A DNA stretch of 43,344 nucleotides from an uncultured Methanomicrobiales archaeon (GTDB taxonomy: Archaea > Halobacteriota > Methanomicrobia > Methanomicrobiales > Methanospirillaceae), in NCBI GenBank assembly GCA_903828975.1, contig CAIKOD010000098.1, positions 1 to 43,344 on the forward strand. The letters run 5' to 3'. The notes beneath the pieces were generated by a model that made no database searches, was not told where the DNA came from, and was given only the letters and a program-made list of their open reading frames with translations. Positions 1 through 8,609 of this stretch are shown here, one piece after another. A program made the translations under genes and the position numbers. How positions within the stretch are numbered: the stretch's first letter is position 1; each line of letters begins with the position of its first letter.

Positions 1-260
1 GAAACAACATATTTCTTCTTCATTTTATTTTTATAGTACGTACTTAGATAAAGTACTATTGGATAATATTTATATATAATATTAATTGACCGCAAACACT
101 AGGTTTGGAATATTAGCTTTACTATATATCTTAGCTCAGAGAATCTATTTTCTAACGATGGCAGACCTCGATGGAGTAATAGAAATCCCCCTCGGAAATT
201 GGGATTTTTTTTTTTAAAAAAACATATGCAGGGTTTCAGCAAAGCCGATAATCGTAATGA
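1..260. other. AT-rich intergenic region with promoter-like and terminator-like signals
   Basis: No coding region is evident. A TATA-like AT stretch lies at about 67-80 on the plus strand. Near 183-207 there is a 7-bp inverted repeat (AAATCCC...GGGATTT) followed directly by a plus-strand T run to about 215. On the minus strand a shorter T tract at about 217-225 lies just beyond the stop of the PEGA-protein gene and could end its transcript. The plus-strand pair of signals could delimit a short RNA of roughly 110 nt, which is inference only. Confidence 0.4.
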
Positions 261-1697
261 CTAAATCTCGCCTTTTTTACCGCCACCACCACTTCCATGT
301 CCTTTGCTATTGCTGTGTGAAGACCGGGTTTTAGGTTTTCTCCTTACAACCAGCAGTATCACGAGAATCACAATAATAATAACAGCTATGATCAGGCCTG
401 CAGTCAGGAAAATACCAATGTTCAGGTCTTTTTCCATAGAGAGCGTAACGGTTGCCGAGGTGTTCCGGGGATCGATCACGGAAAGCATGGTGGCCGGTTT
501 GTAGCCTTTCATCGTTGCCGAAATATTATACTCGGTACTTACCTTGACCTTTGTTGAAAGTGCCCCATTGTCATCAGTAATCCCTGTATTCCTGCCATTC
601 AGGGAGATCGACACCCCGGGTATCACACGGTAGCCTTCATCTTCAACAAATATGGTAAGGTCCGCCTGCTGGAACGGCAGTTCCACGGTGATATCCTTCC
701 CGAGATCATCCTCCCCGATTTCTCTTCTCAGGGATGAAAATCCGGGATGTTTTACTTCGAGCACATACTGGCCGGAGGCAAGGTCATGGAATGTGTACTT
801 CCCGTACTGGCTTGTATTGCCAAGTACCTTCCCGTCAATTATTACGGACGCACCCTGGACGGGCGCCTTCGTTTCGTCGAATACATATATTGAGGCCTGG
901 TACGGGGCTACCGCCATCGAAGCGGTGACAACAGCCTCACTATCGCTGATCATCTTCTTTTCAAAATAATCCGTGAAACCGGGCCTGGTGATTTTTATAT
1001 TGTACACTTTATTCCGCGGAATTTCAAGAGACAGGATCCCCTTCCCGTCAGTTTTTCCCTTGGATACGCCGTCGATGAATACTTCCGCATTTGCAATCGG
1101 GGACTGGTCAGCGGCACTTTTTGCAAGTATTGAGAACCTGTCACCCCGGATAAGAAGGTACTGGATATTTTTTCCTTCCATGCCCATTTCGACAACTTCA
1201 TTCCGGTTCTGGTAGTTGGTTGCCGTGATCTGGAGATTGTAGATACTTGCTGCCTGCGCTGGGAACGTGACTGACCCGTCCTTATCAGTCATTTTCAAAG
1301 ATTCAGTAATATTCGGCCCCATCACCCGTACCTGTGAATTGGCAATAGGGAGGGCGCTGTCGGCATCAAAAATATCTATTTTCAGCACCAGTTCCTTTTT
1401 CCTGAGCTGCACGAGAATTGAGGATTCGGCCATGCCGACATCATCTTCCCAGGAATCATACCCGGGCTTCATCACCTTGACTGTTATTGGACTCGTACCA
1501 GGGTGTGTAAATGTGAAGATCCCATCTGTACCGGTTTTCCCGGCGAGGGCGCCGTTTACAAAGACCGATGCATAGGGTATTGCGGTAACGTTGGTTGTCT
1601 TTTCAAATACATTCACGTAGAGGGTAGCAGCCTGTGCACCACCGGCGAGGAGGAGGAGACAGAGGACCAGGAATATCAGACGGCGGGTAACTTTCAT
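261..1697 (-). CDS. PEGA / carboxypeptidase-regulatory-like repeat surface protein with C-terminal membrane anchor
   Basis: A 478-residue secreted protein. The N-terminus is a signal peptide: basic MKVTRR, a Leu-rich core, then GGAQA before the mature part. About five tandem beta-sandwich repeats of roughly 80 residues follow. Each has a conserved centre like V-x-V/I-N/D-G followed by G-x-T-x-x-x-G and ends with a K-x-G-Y/F motif, as in PEGA or CarboxypepD_reg-like domains. Near residues 425-450 a hydrophobic Ile/Val/Leu helix is followed by a basic, Ser/Gly/Lys-rich tail, so the repeats should face outward with the tail in the cytoplasm. The start is backed by GAGGG about 10 nt upstream and a TATA box further up. 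The ligand is unknown. A role in cell-envelope structure or adhesion is inferred from repeats and topology, and the S-layer gene lies nearby. Confidence 0.75.
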   Translation of the reverse strand: MKVTRRLIFLVLCLLLLAGGAQAATLYVNVFEKTTNVTAIPYASVFVNGALAGKTGTDGIFTFTHPGTSPITVKVMKPGYDSWEDDVGMAESSILVQLRKKELVLKIDIFDADSALPIANSQVRVMGPNITESLKMTDKDGSVTFPAQAASIYNLQITATNYQNRNEVVEMGMEGKNIQYLLIRGDRFSILAKSAADQSPIANAEVFIDGVSKGKTDGKGILSLEIPRNKVYNIKITRPGFTDYFEKKMISDSEAVVTASMAVAPYQASIYVFDETKAPVQGASVIIDGKVLGNTSQYGKYTFHDLASGQYVLEVKHPGFSSLRREIGEDDLGKDITVELPFQQADLTIFVEDEGYRVIPGVSISLNGRNTGITDDNGALSTKVKVSTEYNISATMKGYKPATMLSVIDPRNTSATVTLSMEKDLNIGIFLTAGLIIAVIIIVILVILLVVRRKPKTRSSHSNSKGHGSGGGGKKGEI

Positions 1698-1735
1698 ACG
1701 AACAAATCCCTCGGATTATATTTTTGAGCACATGA

Positions 1736-1750
1736 TTTATATTTTATCTG
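1736..1750 (-). promoter_or_regulatory. TATA-type promoter of the PEGA-protein gene
   Basis: On the minus strand an AAATATAAAT-type TATA element sits about 40-50 nt upstream of the ATG at 1697. That predicts a short leader containing GAGGG as ribosome binding site. This is read from sequence pattern only. Confidence 0.4.
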
Positions 1751-1800
1751 ATTCCCGACCACAAAATAAGTTTGATCTGTCCCATTCGCATGTATAACGG

Positions 1801-3327
1801 TTACTGCCATTTATTATCACCAGGCACCCGGTCAATGAGCATTCCCTCGATCACCACGGGCATCAGCCTCCTCCCTTCCTCAATCGCCTTGTCAAGTTGC
1901 CATTTTCGTTCTGCGTAAATGGTAAAAATCGGTTCACCGGCCTGCACCTTGTTACCTTTCTTCGCATGGAGAAGGACCCCTGCACCGGCATTCTGCGGGG
2001 CACCAGCCAGGCGGGCAATGGTAATCAAAGACTTGTTGTTGAAATCGGTAACGTACCCGGCTGCCGGGGACTTGACGACAAACTCATGTTTCCCGGGTGA
2101 GATATCAGATGATGTCACCTTGGGGTCGCCTCCCTGGATTTCGATTATCTGGCGTAATTTTTCCAGTGCCTTACCACTTCGCAACAGCTCGCCTGCAACA
2201 TTAAACCCGGTACCGGCAGCTGCTTTACCCGACATTTCCAGGGCAATCCCTGCAATTGCCAGGCTTTTTTGGATCAGCGAACCTGGTTCCTCGTTTCCTT
2301 CAAGCGCTTTTAAGGCCTCTATCACTTCAAGGTTCGGACCAATGGCCCGGCCAACAGGGGACCCCCCATAGGTAACGGCGCATTCCACGCGGATATTGAG
2401 CCTGTCACCGATTTCAATAAATTCACGGGCCAGTTTCCGCCCTTCCACAAGGTTCGCAACTTTGGTATTCGGTCCGACCGGGATATCAATGACGACCAGG
2501 TCTGCACCGATGGCCAGTTTTTTCGCCATTACACTGGCGAGCATCTGGCCTCGTGCATCTATCTTGAACGGGTACTCCTGGACAATGATCTTATCATCAG
2601 CCGGGGCTATATTCGTGGCGCCACCCCAGACAATCGTCCCGCCGACCTTCAAGGTCATCCTCTGGACTTCCGTAGCTGAGAACGCCACGGGGGCGAGGAC
2701 CTCCATAAGGTCTGCTGTGCCCCCGGCACCGGTAATCGCCCTTGAACTGGTCTTCGGGATCTTCAACCCGCTTGCTGCAATTATCGGGACAATAATTAAG
2801 GATATTTTATTCCCGGGGACACCTCCGATTGAATGTTTGTCAACAATCGGATGGGTATGGAAGTTTAAGTGTTCTCCCGTGTCCACCATGGCCCTGGTCA
2901 GGTGCTCAACTTCATCCATATCAAGAGAGTTGATGTAACTTGCCGTGATGTATGCGGTAAGTTCGGCGGCACTGAGGTCATCGGAGACGACATCCCTGAT
3001 TATTGCATATGTCTCCTCCTTCGACAGCCGTTCACCATTCATTTTTTTAGTTATAAATTCAAGGGACTGGGGCCGTGCTGCTTCCCTGACTTCGAGTGGG
3101 ACGCCATCCATGACACAAAGACGCTCGTTACAGATCCTGTAGATACCGATGGTCCCCTGGGGGACAAGTGTCGCTGTAATGTCAACACCGGCCGCCGCTG
3201 ATATACCGGATACTTCATTAAGGACCTGTACCCGGTCCCCGTGGAGGACACCGAGATTCCTTGCATCGGCCGTATTAAGAAGAACCCCCCTGTCAGCAAT
3301 GTCAAGTAACCGTGCTGATAATTTCAT
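1801..3327 (-). CDS. deoA: AMP phosphorylase (archaeal nucleoside phosphorylase family)
   Basis: 508 residues, the usual length of archaeal AMP phosphorylases. Members convert AMP or CMP plus phosphate to the free base and ribose-1,5-bisphosphate. An approximately 80-residue archaeal N-terminal domain precedes the thymidine-phosphorylase-like fold. The phosphate-binding signature [13 protein letters not shown] is near residues 163-175, and Lys/Ser-rich substrate motifs ([11 protein letters not shown]) follow at about 190. The C-terminal third has the alpha/beta domain ending in a biotinyl-like fold ([15 protein letters not shown]). In other archaea the product is fed through ribose-1,5-bisphosphate isomerase to type III RuBisCO. 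Neither partner is in this window, so the wider pathway is not shown here. The gene stands alone with its own promoter. Confidence 0.93.
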   Translation of the reverse strand: MKLSARLLDIADRGVLLNTADARNLGVLHGDRVQVLNEVSGISAAAGVDITATLVPQGTIGIYRICNERLCVMDGVPLEVREAARPQSLEFITKKMNGERLSKEETYAIIRDVVSDDLSAAELTAYITASYINSLDMDEVEHLTRAMVDTGEHLNFHTHPIVDKHSIGGVPGNKISLIIVPIIAASGLKIPKTSSRAITGAGGTADLMEVLAPVAFSATEVQRMTLKVGGTIVWGGATNIAPADDKIIVQEYPFKIDARGQMLASVMAKKLAIGADLVVIDIPVGPNTKVANLVEGRKLAREFIEIGDRLNIRVECAVTYGGSPVGRAIGPNLEVIEALKALEGNEEPGSLIQKSLAIAGIALEMSGKAAAGTGFNVAGELLRSGKALEKLRQIIEIQGGDPKVTSSDISPGKHEFVVKSPAAGYVTDFNNKSLITIARLAGAPQNAGAGVLLHAKKGNKVQAGEPIFTIYAERKWQLDKAIEEGRRLMPVVIEGMLIDRVPGDNKWQ

Positions 3328-3384
3328 TACCCTATCCCTGCCAAGATCTCAGAAGCAATGCTAATCATCGTTATGTAATCTTTG

Positions 3385-3400
3385 GGTTTTTATACCTCAT
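3385..3400 (-). promoter_or_regulatory. TATA box of AMP phosphorylase
   Basis: On the minus strand the sequence GAGGTATAAAAACCC gives a well-formed TATA box. Initiation about 25 nt downstream would leave a leader of roughly 35-40 nt ending in GGCAGGGATAGGGTA directly before the ATG, which contains an AGGG ribosome-binding element. Confidence 0.5.
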
Positions 3401-3638
3401 AAAAGAGACGAGCCCGATATCAAGCATTCTTCCTGTTTATTGCATCGTGCGGGAGCTGTTGTTAAAGGGATCTCAATTGCCCGGACATACCTGCCAGGAA
3501 CGGTTCCGGTTGAATAAGCCACAAACCTGGCCAGTTTTTGTGGTACATCTTACTACTGAAAAGTAACATGTCAGCCACAGGAGAAATCTATTAAAACTGT
3601 GTCAGACAGCCAGGATCCTGGCTCAAAGGTGATGGTTT

Positions 3639-3646
3639 AAAAAAAA
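3639..3646 (-). terminator. Poly-T terminator of the S-layer gene
   Basis: Eight consecutive T residues on the minus strand lie about 14 nt beyond the S-layer stop codon, the usual form of an archaeal intrinsic terminator. Confidence 0.5.
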
Positions 3647-3659
3647 TTAGGTGATTAGG

Positions 3660-6224
3660 TTAGTGCTTGCGCACTACAAGGAATGCTACGGCTCCGAGAC
3701 CGATCAGTGCAATCAGTGCACCAAATCCAGGCTGAGTTGTCGGCTTGGCGGTTGGGACTGTTGTCTTTGGCACTACTACCACAACGGTGACGTTGGGCGC
3801 TGGTGTAGTGGTTATCACTGGGGTCGGAACGGGTGTTGGTTTGAACTCAACGACGTTGAACAGAGTTGATGCCTGTGCTCCTGATACAGTGATGCTCTGT
3901 GCCTGAACGATGTACTCGTCGGGCTTGAATGATGATGCATCTACTGGGAAGGACCACTTGTTCACGCCATCGGTTGCTTTCTGGACCTTTACGGTTCCAG
4001 TTGCTCCACTGAATTCACCGCTCTGGGTCTTTGTGGTTGGCTTGAAGGACGAGGAGGTCACCTCAACGAGGAGCTCGTCATCGACTGCAAGGTTGGTGGT
4101 TCCCGCGATGGTGAACTTGTCGCCGACCTGCTTCTCGCCTACCGGGAGAACAGTGACTTTTGGTACTTCAACGAGGAACTGGAGCTTCGCGTAGGTATCA
4201 TCAACGCTTGGGTTGTTGAGTGCCTGGACGAGTGCTTCTGCTGCGTCGGATCCCTGGAGGCTGCCTGGGCCCTGTAACTTGAACAGGGTGTTTCCTGCGA
4301 CTGGGTAGCTGCCTAATACAAGCTCCCTGTTTGACGATGGATATACATCGTAAATTTCGTTGTACATCGGGTGCTGTGCGACCACGAAGTACTGACCTGC
4401 TGCCATGTCTGCTGTTGTGCCCTGGGAGACTTCATACTCGAAGGTACCGTCAGCGTTGACACTGGTTGTGGAGTAGATGACTTTGTTCTTACCCATGATC
4501 CAGACTGCGACACCCTGTGTAGGCTGTCCTGCAGCGGTTCCACGGACGAACAGTTTGTCACCAGCTGCTACTACAGACTGTGAGGCCTGTGCGCTGATGA
4601 ATGGCTTCCTTATGATGACTGATACGGTTGCATACTGTGCGTTGGAGAGACCGTTCTTGTCAACCGGAGTTGCAACTGCGTAAACGGTGTAAGTACCTGC
4701 ATCAATGTTCAGGTTTGCGGTCTGCCACTTGTATTCCCAGGTGTTGTCTTCAAGGACATCTGATGGATTGAAGGTTGATGTAACGCCTGAAACTACTGGC
4801 TCACGCGGGTTGGTCATCTGTCCGCCATTTGATGGAAGGTTCGGACCGGTGATGAACATGTAGGTGTAGTCAGTCTCTGAGTTTGTCCCGGTGAACTTGA
4901 CCTCTTCTCCGAGGAAGTAGTTCTGGGTACCGGCTGCCACGACTGTGACTGCGCCCTTCTCAATCTTAACGTCGACTTCATCGCTCTTGAACTGCCTGTC
5001 TGTGCCAGTGTTTGAGATTGGCGGGTTGTATGGCTCAGGCCGCTCTACACGGATGGTGTACTTCTTGTCCTTGGTGTCCTTCGTGGTCGAGAACCCTACT
5101 GTGCGGGTACCGGAGTTGGACAGAGTGACTGAAGCATAGTAGGCTGTACCGTTCACATTGGTTACACCGTAGTACTTGGCTACATCCTGCTGGATGGTCG
5201 TGGTTGAACCCTGGAATACGTACGCACCAATTGTGAATGGGCCGAGGGGGTTGTCCCTTGCCACATTGTCCTGTGCGTAAACAATGCTGGGTGGCTGGTC
5301 AAGGGTTGAACCTGTCATTGAGCTGGTGCCCTTAACCCAGAGGTAGTATGCACTGTTTGGTTTACCGGTGATGGTAACTGCGAATGGGTTGCCGCGTACG
5401 ACTGAGTCCTTGCTGGCCTCGATCTTTACGGTGTCAGATGCAATGGTAACGGTTTTAACTGCAGAGACGGTCTTCCCGGTGTAGTCGTTACCGGATGCGT
5501 CCTTGTAGTTGTCTTTCATTCCATTGAGGTTGCAGTCGGTCCAGAATGTGTAGCCGCCGGACTTGTAAACCCGGTTACCTTCAGCTCCCATGATCCCGGT
5601 TGCCCACCCTTGTTTGCTGCCAATCACGAGGGGAATGCTGTTCCACATGTATGGCATTGCATTCGGTGACTGACCTGTCAGGGGCTGCACAACGGTAGCG
5701 TTCTGTAAGAGGCTGGTGTAGACCGTACCGTCTGATGTCTTGACCTTGATGGTCATGAATCCTGCAGTTGTCTGACGTTCTGTCGGGATGATGTTCATGT
5801 TGGTTTCAATACGGAATACAAGGAAATCTCCTGCTGGGATGCTCTTCCCAGTAACATCCTTACCGGACTGCTGGTCGTACACCGAGATAGTCGATATGGG
5901 GTCGTTTGCAACAACTGCTACAACGTTGGATGTTCCAGCATACCAGTTTCCGGTGCGTCCGACGAAATCAGCTGGTGCTACATAGAAACTCGCTGCGTTT
6001 CCGACGTTAACTGTTGCTGCCGGGGCACTTACGCCCGGGGTCTGGGTACCTGTATAATAGGCAATGGTTGTCCCTGAGGCTACCCCAGTTAAATTAAGGC
6101 CCTGCTCACCGACGAATACATTGCCGCCGAGTGGGACACTGTTTAAGCTACCTGCAAGTGCCGGCACTACCAGAATTGCAAGTGCCACGCACATTATCAG
6201 TGCTATGCTTAATCGCTTAGTCAT
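3660..6224 (-). CDS. Major S-layer-type surface protein with PGF-CTERM anchor
   Basis: An 854-residue exported protein. It opens with a signal peptide (MTKRLSIALIMC then LAVLVVP-like core, cleaved near PALAG). The N-terminal region (N-x-V-P-x-G-x-x-V-F-V-G-E-x-G-L-N-L) matches the start of Methanomicrobiales surface proteins of the DUF3821 type. The middle is a series of beta-rich Ig-like domains. At the C-terminus a Thr/Pro-rich linker (about 805-830) leads to QPGFGALIALIGLGA and a short basic end (VVRKH). This is the PGF-CTERM signal cleaved and lipidated by archaeosortase A. Codon choice is notably uniform, as expected of a highly expressed gene. The start has a perfect AAGGAGG ribosome binding site. 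Assignment as the major S-layer protein is inferred from family, length and expression signals. Confidence 0.85.
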   Translation of the reverse strand: MTKRLSIALIMCVALAILVVPALAGSLNSVPLGGNVFVGEQGLNLTGVASGTTIAYYTGTQTPGVSAPAATVNVGNAASFYVAPADFVGRTGNWYAGTSNVVAVVANDPISTISVYDQQSGKDVTGKSIPAGDFLVFRIETNMNIIPTERQTTAGFMTIKVKTSDGTVYTSLLQNATVVQPLTGQSPNAMPYMWNSIPLVIGSKQGWATGIMGAEGNRVYKSGGYTFWTDCNLNGMKDNYKDASGNDYTGKTVSAVKTVTIASDTVKIEASKDSVVRGNPFAVTITGKPNSAYYLWVKGTSSMTGSTLDQPPSIVYAQDNVARDNPLGPFTIGAYVFQGSTTTIQQDVAKYYGVTNVNGTAYYASVTLSNSGTRTVGFSTTKDTKDKKYTIRVERPEPYNPPISNTGTDRQFKSDEVDVKIEKGAVTVVAAGTQNYFLGEEVKFTGTNSETDYTYMFITGPNLPSNGGQMTNPREPVVSGVTSTFNPSDVLEDNTWEYKWQTANLNIDAGTYTVYAVATPVDKNGLSNAQYATVSVIIRKPFISAQASQSVVAAGDKLFVRGTAAGQPTQGVAVWIMGKNKVIYSTTSVNADGTFEYEVSQGTTADMAAGQYFVVAQHPMYNEIYDVYPSSNRELVLGSYPVAGNTLFKLQGPGSLQGSDAAEALVQALNNPSVDDTYAKLQFLVEVPKVTVLPVGEKQVGDKFTIAGTTNLAVDDELLVEVTSSSFKPTTKTQSGEFSGATGTVKVQKATDGVNKWSFPVDASSFKPDEYIVQAQSITVSGAQASTLFNVVEFKPTPVPTPVITTTPAPNVTVVVVVPKTTVPTAKPTTQPGFGALIALIGLGAVAFLVVRKH

Positions 6225-6370
6225 ATATTTTCCTCCTTACTCAATTGTCCATAGTTCTGTACGTTCAATCCAATGCACCCAAACCGGATCAGGTTCGACA
6301 CCTGTCGATTAACGGTTCACAGTGCTCCATACTCCGAATCACGGAATATGAATCAATATTAGTGAAACAC

Positions 6371-6386
6371 TTAATATATCCTTTTT
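6371..6386 (-). promoter_or_regulatory. Promoter and long 5' leader of the S-layer gene
   Basis: The minus strand carries AAAAAGGATATATTAAG, a purine-rich BRE-like element plus TATA box. Transcription about 25 nt downstream would give a leader of about 120 nt. That leader includes a near-perfect hairpin (TCGACA-GG-TGTCGA at 6295-6308) and ends with AAGGAGG about 7 nt before the ATG. Confidence 0.5.
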
Positions 6387-6621
6387 GGTTGATCGCAGGG
6401 ATTATTATGCGGATGTACGGGGTGCTGGGACAAATCAGGGGTTACTCCACCCCTGTTTCCATCTTCCCGGGGAACCGGCACTCTCTCCGGAGTAATCCCG
6501 ATGTACCCGAATACCGTTTCTATTACGCGCACCTTTCCATACACGCTTAAAGAATTAGTATCTCCGGAAATCGCCTGTAATAATAAGGGCAACCCCGGCA
6601 TTATTACTGACTGATCGTACC

Positions 6622-6631
6622 CTATATATAA
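6622..6631 (+). promoter_or_regulatory. TATA box of thymidylate synthase, likely leaderless transcript
   Basis: CTATATATAA lies about 21-30 nt ahead of the ATG at 6652, the spacing expected between TATA box and transcription start. No ribosome binding site is seen, so the mRNA is probably leaderless or nearly so. Confidence 0.55.
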
Positions 6632-6651
6632 CAAGATCCAACATCTGAAGC

Positions 6652-7371
6652 ATGAGAATTATCAGGGCACCAAGTATCTCCCGTGCTCACGAGCTCGTGA
6701 TAAAAATGATACTTGAGAAAGGGTTCCCCCTCGTCACCGAGGAGAATGAGGCAACAATCGAATTCGAGGAGGTCGCAATGAAAGTTGATAACCCCCTTGC
6801 CAGACCATTGGTGAGCCCTGCATCAAGATTCCAGCAGCGATTCATGGAGAAATACGCACACGACCTGATCGATGGATCTGATTCTGTATTCGAGTATGAT
6901 TACCATGGCCGGCTTTTTCACTGGGGGGAGCCGTTGTCATCCGGGGGGTCGCCCGTCGAGGTAGACCAGGTCTCATATATAATTAGTAAACTTTCTTCCT
7001 CTTCCCAAAGCCGGAGGGCTATTGCAATCACATGGAACCCGGTTTCCGATGAGAAACTTGCGAATTGCCCCTGCCTGCAGCTGGTCCAGTGTATCATCCG
7101 GGACAACAAACTCCAGATGAAAGTTGTGTTCCGTAGTAACGATATGCTGACCGCAGCAGGGGCGAATATGTTTGCCCTTGCCCGCCTCCAGGAGTACATT
7201 GCAAAGCAGGTCGGGGTAATACCCGGGTCCTACACTCATATCGCGCTCGTCCCCCACATCTATTATAAACGGGACATCAATGACATTGAGCTGTTCTGCC
7301 GCAGGGGAGAGCATATCCACCCGATACGTGAGGTCTGTGACGCATGCGGAAAATGCCCGGGATCGCGGTAG
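6652..7371 (+). CDS. thyA: Thymidylate synthase, methanogen type
   Basis: 239 residues, the short archaeal form of ThyA. It methylates dUMP to dTMP, probably with a tetrahydromethanopterin-type C1 donor in methanogens. Visible motifs are the active-site segment NCPCLQLVQ (catalytic Cys at about 143-145), the dUMP-binding RSNDMLTAAGANMFAL stretch after it, and YTHIALVPHIYY near 200-210. The C-terminus has a Cys-rich tail (CDACGKCPG) that I do not recognise as part of the catalytic core. The gene is monocistronic and followed by tRNA-Gln. Confidence 0.88.
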   Translation: MRIIRAPSISRAHELVIKMILEKGFPLVTEENEATIEFEEVAMKVDNPLARPLVSPASRFQQRFMEKYAHDLIDGSDSVFEYDYHGRLFHWGEPLSSGGSPVEVDQVSYIISKLSSSSQSRRAIAITWNPVSDEKLANCPCLQLVQCIIRDNKLQMKVVFRSNDMLTAAGANMFALARLQEYIAKQVGVIPGSYTHIALVPHIYYKRDINDIELFCRRGEHIHPIREVCDACGKCPGSR

Positions 7372-7430
7372 CTGATGAGATAAATCAGTCAGGTTAATTA
7401 GTCTTGGGCGGCAACAAAATAGGAGAACAC

Positions 7431-7503
7431 AGCCCGGTAGTGTAGCGGTCAATCATCCGAGACTCTGGATCTCGGGACAGCAGTTCGAATCTGCTCCGGG
7501 CTA
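7431..7503 (+). tRNA. tRNA-Gln (anticodon CTG)
   Basis: A 73-nt cloverleaf with acceptor AGCCCGG paired to CCGGGCT and A as discriminator. The anticodon stem CGAGA/TCTCG encloses CTCTGGA, giving anticodon CTG for CAG codons. The T arm contains GTTCGAATC. CCA is not encoded. A T run follows immediately and probably terminates transcription. Confidence 0.93.
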
Positions 7504-7592
7504 CTCTTTTTCGCAGGACAACTTCTTTTCAGCCCGGGGCATGTGGTACAACCGCTCCGGAGGCCGACCTGTCAGTCCGTCTGTTTTTTTCA

Positions 7593-7690
7593 GGCTCTGT
7601 TGAAACACACATGAACGGGAAGTTCACACCCACACCATGAAAATGCCCTTTCAAAAATCTCTTCATATTGGGGTTCGTTCATGCATTTAC
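7593..7690 (+). repeat. Repeat part A, copy 1
   Basis: It begins GGCTCTGTTGAAACACACAT and matches 20681-20779 in the same orientation. The first 39 bases differ at one position, and the next 40 or so remain clearly alignable up to CTTCATATTG. The start resembles a transposon terminal inverted repeat, but no transposase is nearby. It may be an insertion-sequence end remnant or a non-autonomous element. Confidence 0.7.
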
Positions 7691-7800
7691 AGGGGAAATC
7701 ATCAGTATTATAAAAAGAGGTAATAAGGCAGCTTAGACAGGAGGGGGTTTCCCCCACCCTGTCCAATCCCCATTAAGCTATTCATTGGGCAGGGTTTGCT

Positions 7801-7915
7801 GAAATCATTTGAATAATAAGAGATTCAAGTCCAGTCCCTATCCCAACCAGGGTGCCACAGCGGCGTGGCGAAGCCCCGGGGGCGTGGAAAAATTTCAGAA
7901 TAATCAGGATTCTGG
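7801..7915 (+). repeat. Repeat part B, copy 1
   Basis: The core TATCCCAACCAGGGT then GCCACAGCGGC and GAAGCCCCGGGGGCGTG matches the reverse complement of about 20884-20980. Weaker similarity extends on both sides (AGAGATT upstream, AAATTT.AGAAT downstream). Relative to part A, this piece is inverted compared with copy 2. Confidence 0.6.
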
Positions 7916-8000
7916 ATGCATATTCTAGCTCTTCAACAAGGCCGTTTTCCAGGAAAATGAATGATGAAACACCTGTGCCTGGTACCGGAACCTTACATTG

Positions 8001-8609
8001 TTAGTCCCAGACAGGTGAGCATAACATCGCGGCGTGGTCCCGGTGATACGGGTGGAGCCATTTTGTGTCCAGCACGGTGATCCGGGCTGCTTCAAATGCA
8101 ACCACCGAATGTTCAAGTACCACACCCGGGTCCTCAGCAGTATCAATGCTCCTTGTTTTGAGCATTACCAGCATCCTGCCACCTTCCCTGAGGAACATAC
8201 TGTTCCGTATTGCAATAGTGACCTGTTCCGGCTGGGCGATATCCTGGTAGATGAGGTCTGCAACCTCGAGAAGCGGGGCATACCGTTCCGGTAGGGCTGC
8301 ATCTGCCATCAAAGGGACCACGTTGTACCTCCGGCGGGCAACCGCGACCAGGTCCTGCATCGGCCGTGGTGCAAATTCGATAGCATATACAGTCCCTGCA
8401 TAATCTGCAACATGGGATACGGTTGTACCATTTGCAGCACCAAGGTACAAAACGACAAGGTCCGGTGTGAGTTCAAACTCCCCACCCAGATAGTAATATG
8501 CCGCGAGTTTACTCCGGTAAGGGTCCCAGACACGGAATTCCTTTAGCATCCGCTCACCATACACGCCACCTTCTCCCGATGATACCAGCACATTTTCAAC
8601 CCAGATCAT
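8001..8609 (-). CDS. flpA: Fibrillarin-like rRNA/tRNA 2'-O-methyltransferase
   Basis: 202 residues. This is the catalytic subunit of archaeal C/D-box sRNPs, using S-adenosylmethionine to methylate ribose 2'-OH at sites chosen by guide RNAs. The SAM-binding motif LYLGAANGTTVSHVADY is near residues 55-71, followed by VYAIEFAPR (motif II). DLIYQDIAQPEQ near 133-144 carries the conserved Asp of the active site, and the catalytic Lys is in the MLKTRSID segment. Its start codon overlaps the stop of the upstream Nop5 gene by ATGA, so the two are translated as a unit. A tRNA gene is downstream on the other strand. Confidence 0.93.
   Translation of the reverse strand: MIWVENVLVSSGEGGVYGERMLKEFRVWDPYRSKLAAYYYLGGEFELTPDLVVLYLGAANGTTVSHVADYAGTVYAIEFAPRPMQDLVAVARRRYNVVPLMADAALPERYAPLLEVADLIYQDIAQPEQVTIAIRNSMFLREGGRMLVMLKTRSIDTAEDPGVVLEHSVVAFEAARITVLDTKWLHPYHRDHAAMLCSPVWD

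Larger units (their letters stand above)
3328..3659. other. Intergenic region between S-layer gene end and AMP phosphorylase start
   Basis: This stretch holds the AMP phosphorylase promoter on the minus strand and the poly-T terminator of the S-layer gene. No credible coding frame or structured RNA was seen in the rest. Confidence 0.5.
6225..6651. other. Divergent intergenic region between S-layer and thymidylate synthase genes
   Basis: It contains the S-layer leader and promoter on the minus strand and the thymidylate synthase TATA box on the plus strand. Between about 6390 and 6615 no further gene or repeat was recognised. Confidence 0.5.
7504..8000. other. Non-coding region with a two-part repeat and a strong hairpin
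   Basis: No gene is seen. The region carries repeat part A (7593-7690) and part B (7801-7915), both shared with 20681-20980. Between them, near 7736-7764, is a GC-rich hairpin (GACAGG..GGGGG-TTT-CCCCC..CCTGTC). It lies beyond the 3' end of the fibrillarin gene. Confidence 0.6.

Noticed and set aside
7736-7764. GC-rich hairpin as a terminator
   Set aside because: The stem is strong but is not followed by a T run on either strand, so archaeal-type termination is not supported.
7958-7970. ATGATGA resembling a C box of a C/D guide RNA near the fibrillarin gene
   Set aside because: No CTGA D box, D' box or second C box is found at usable spacing on the same strand.
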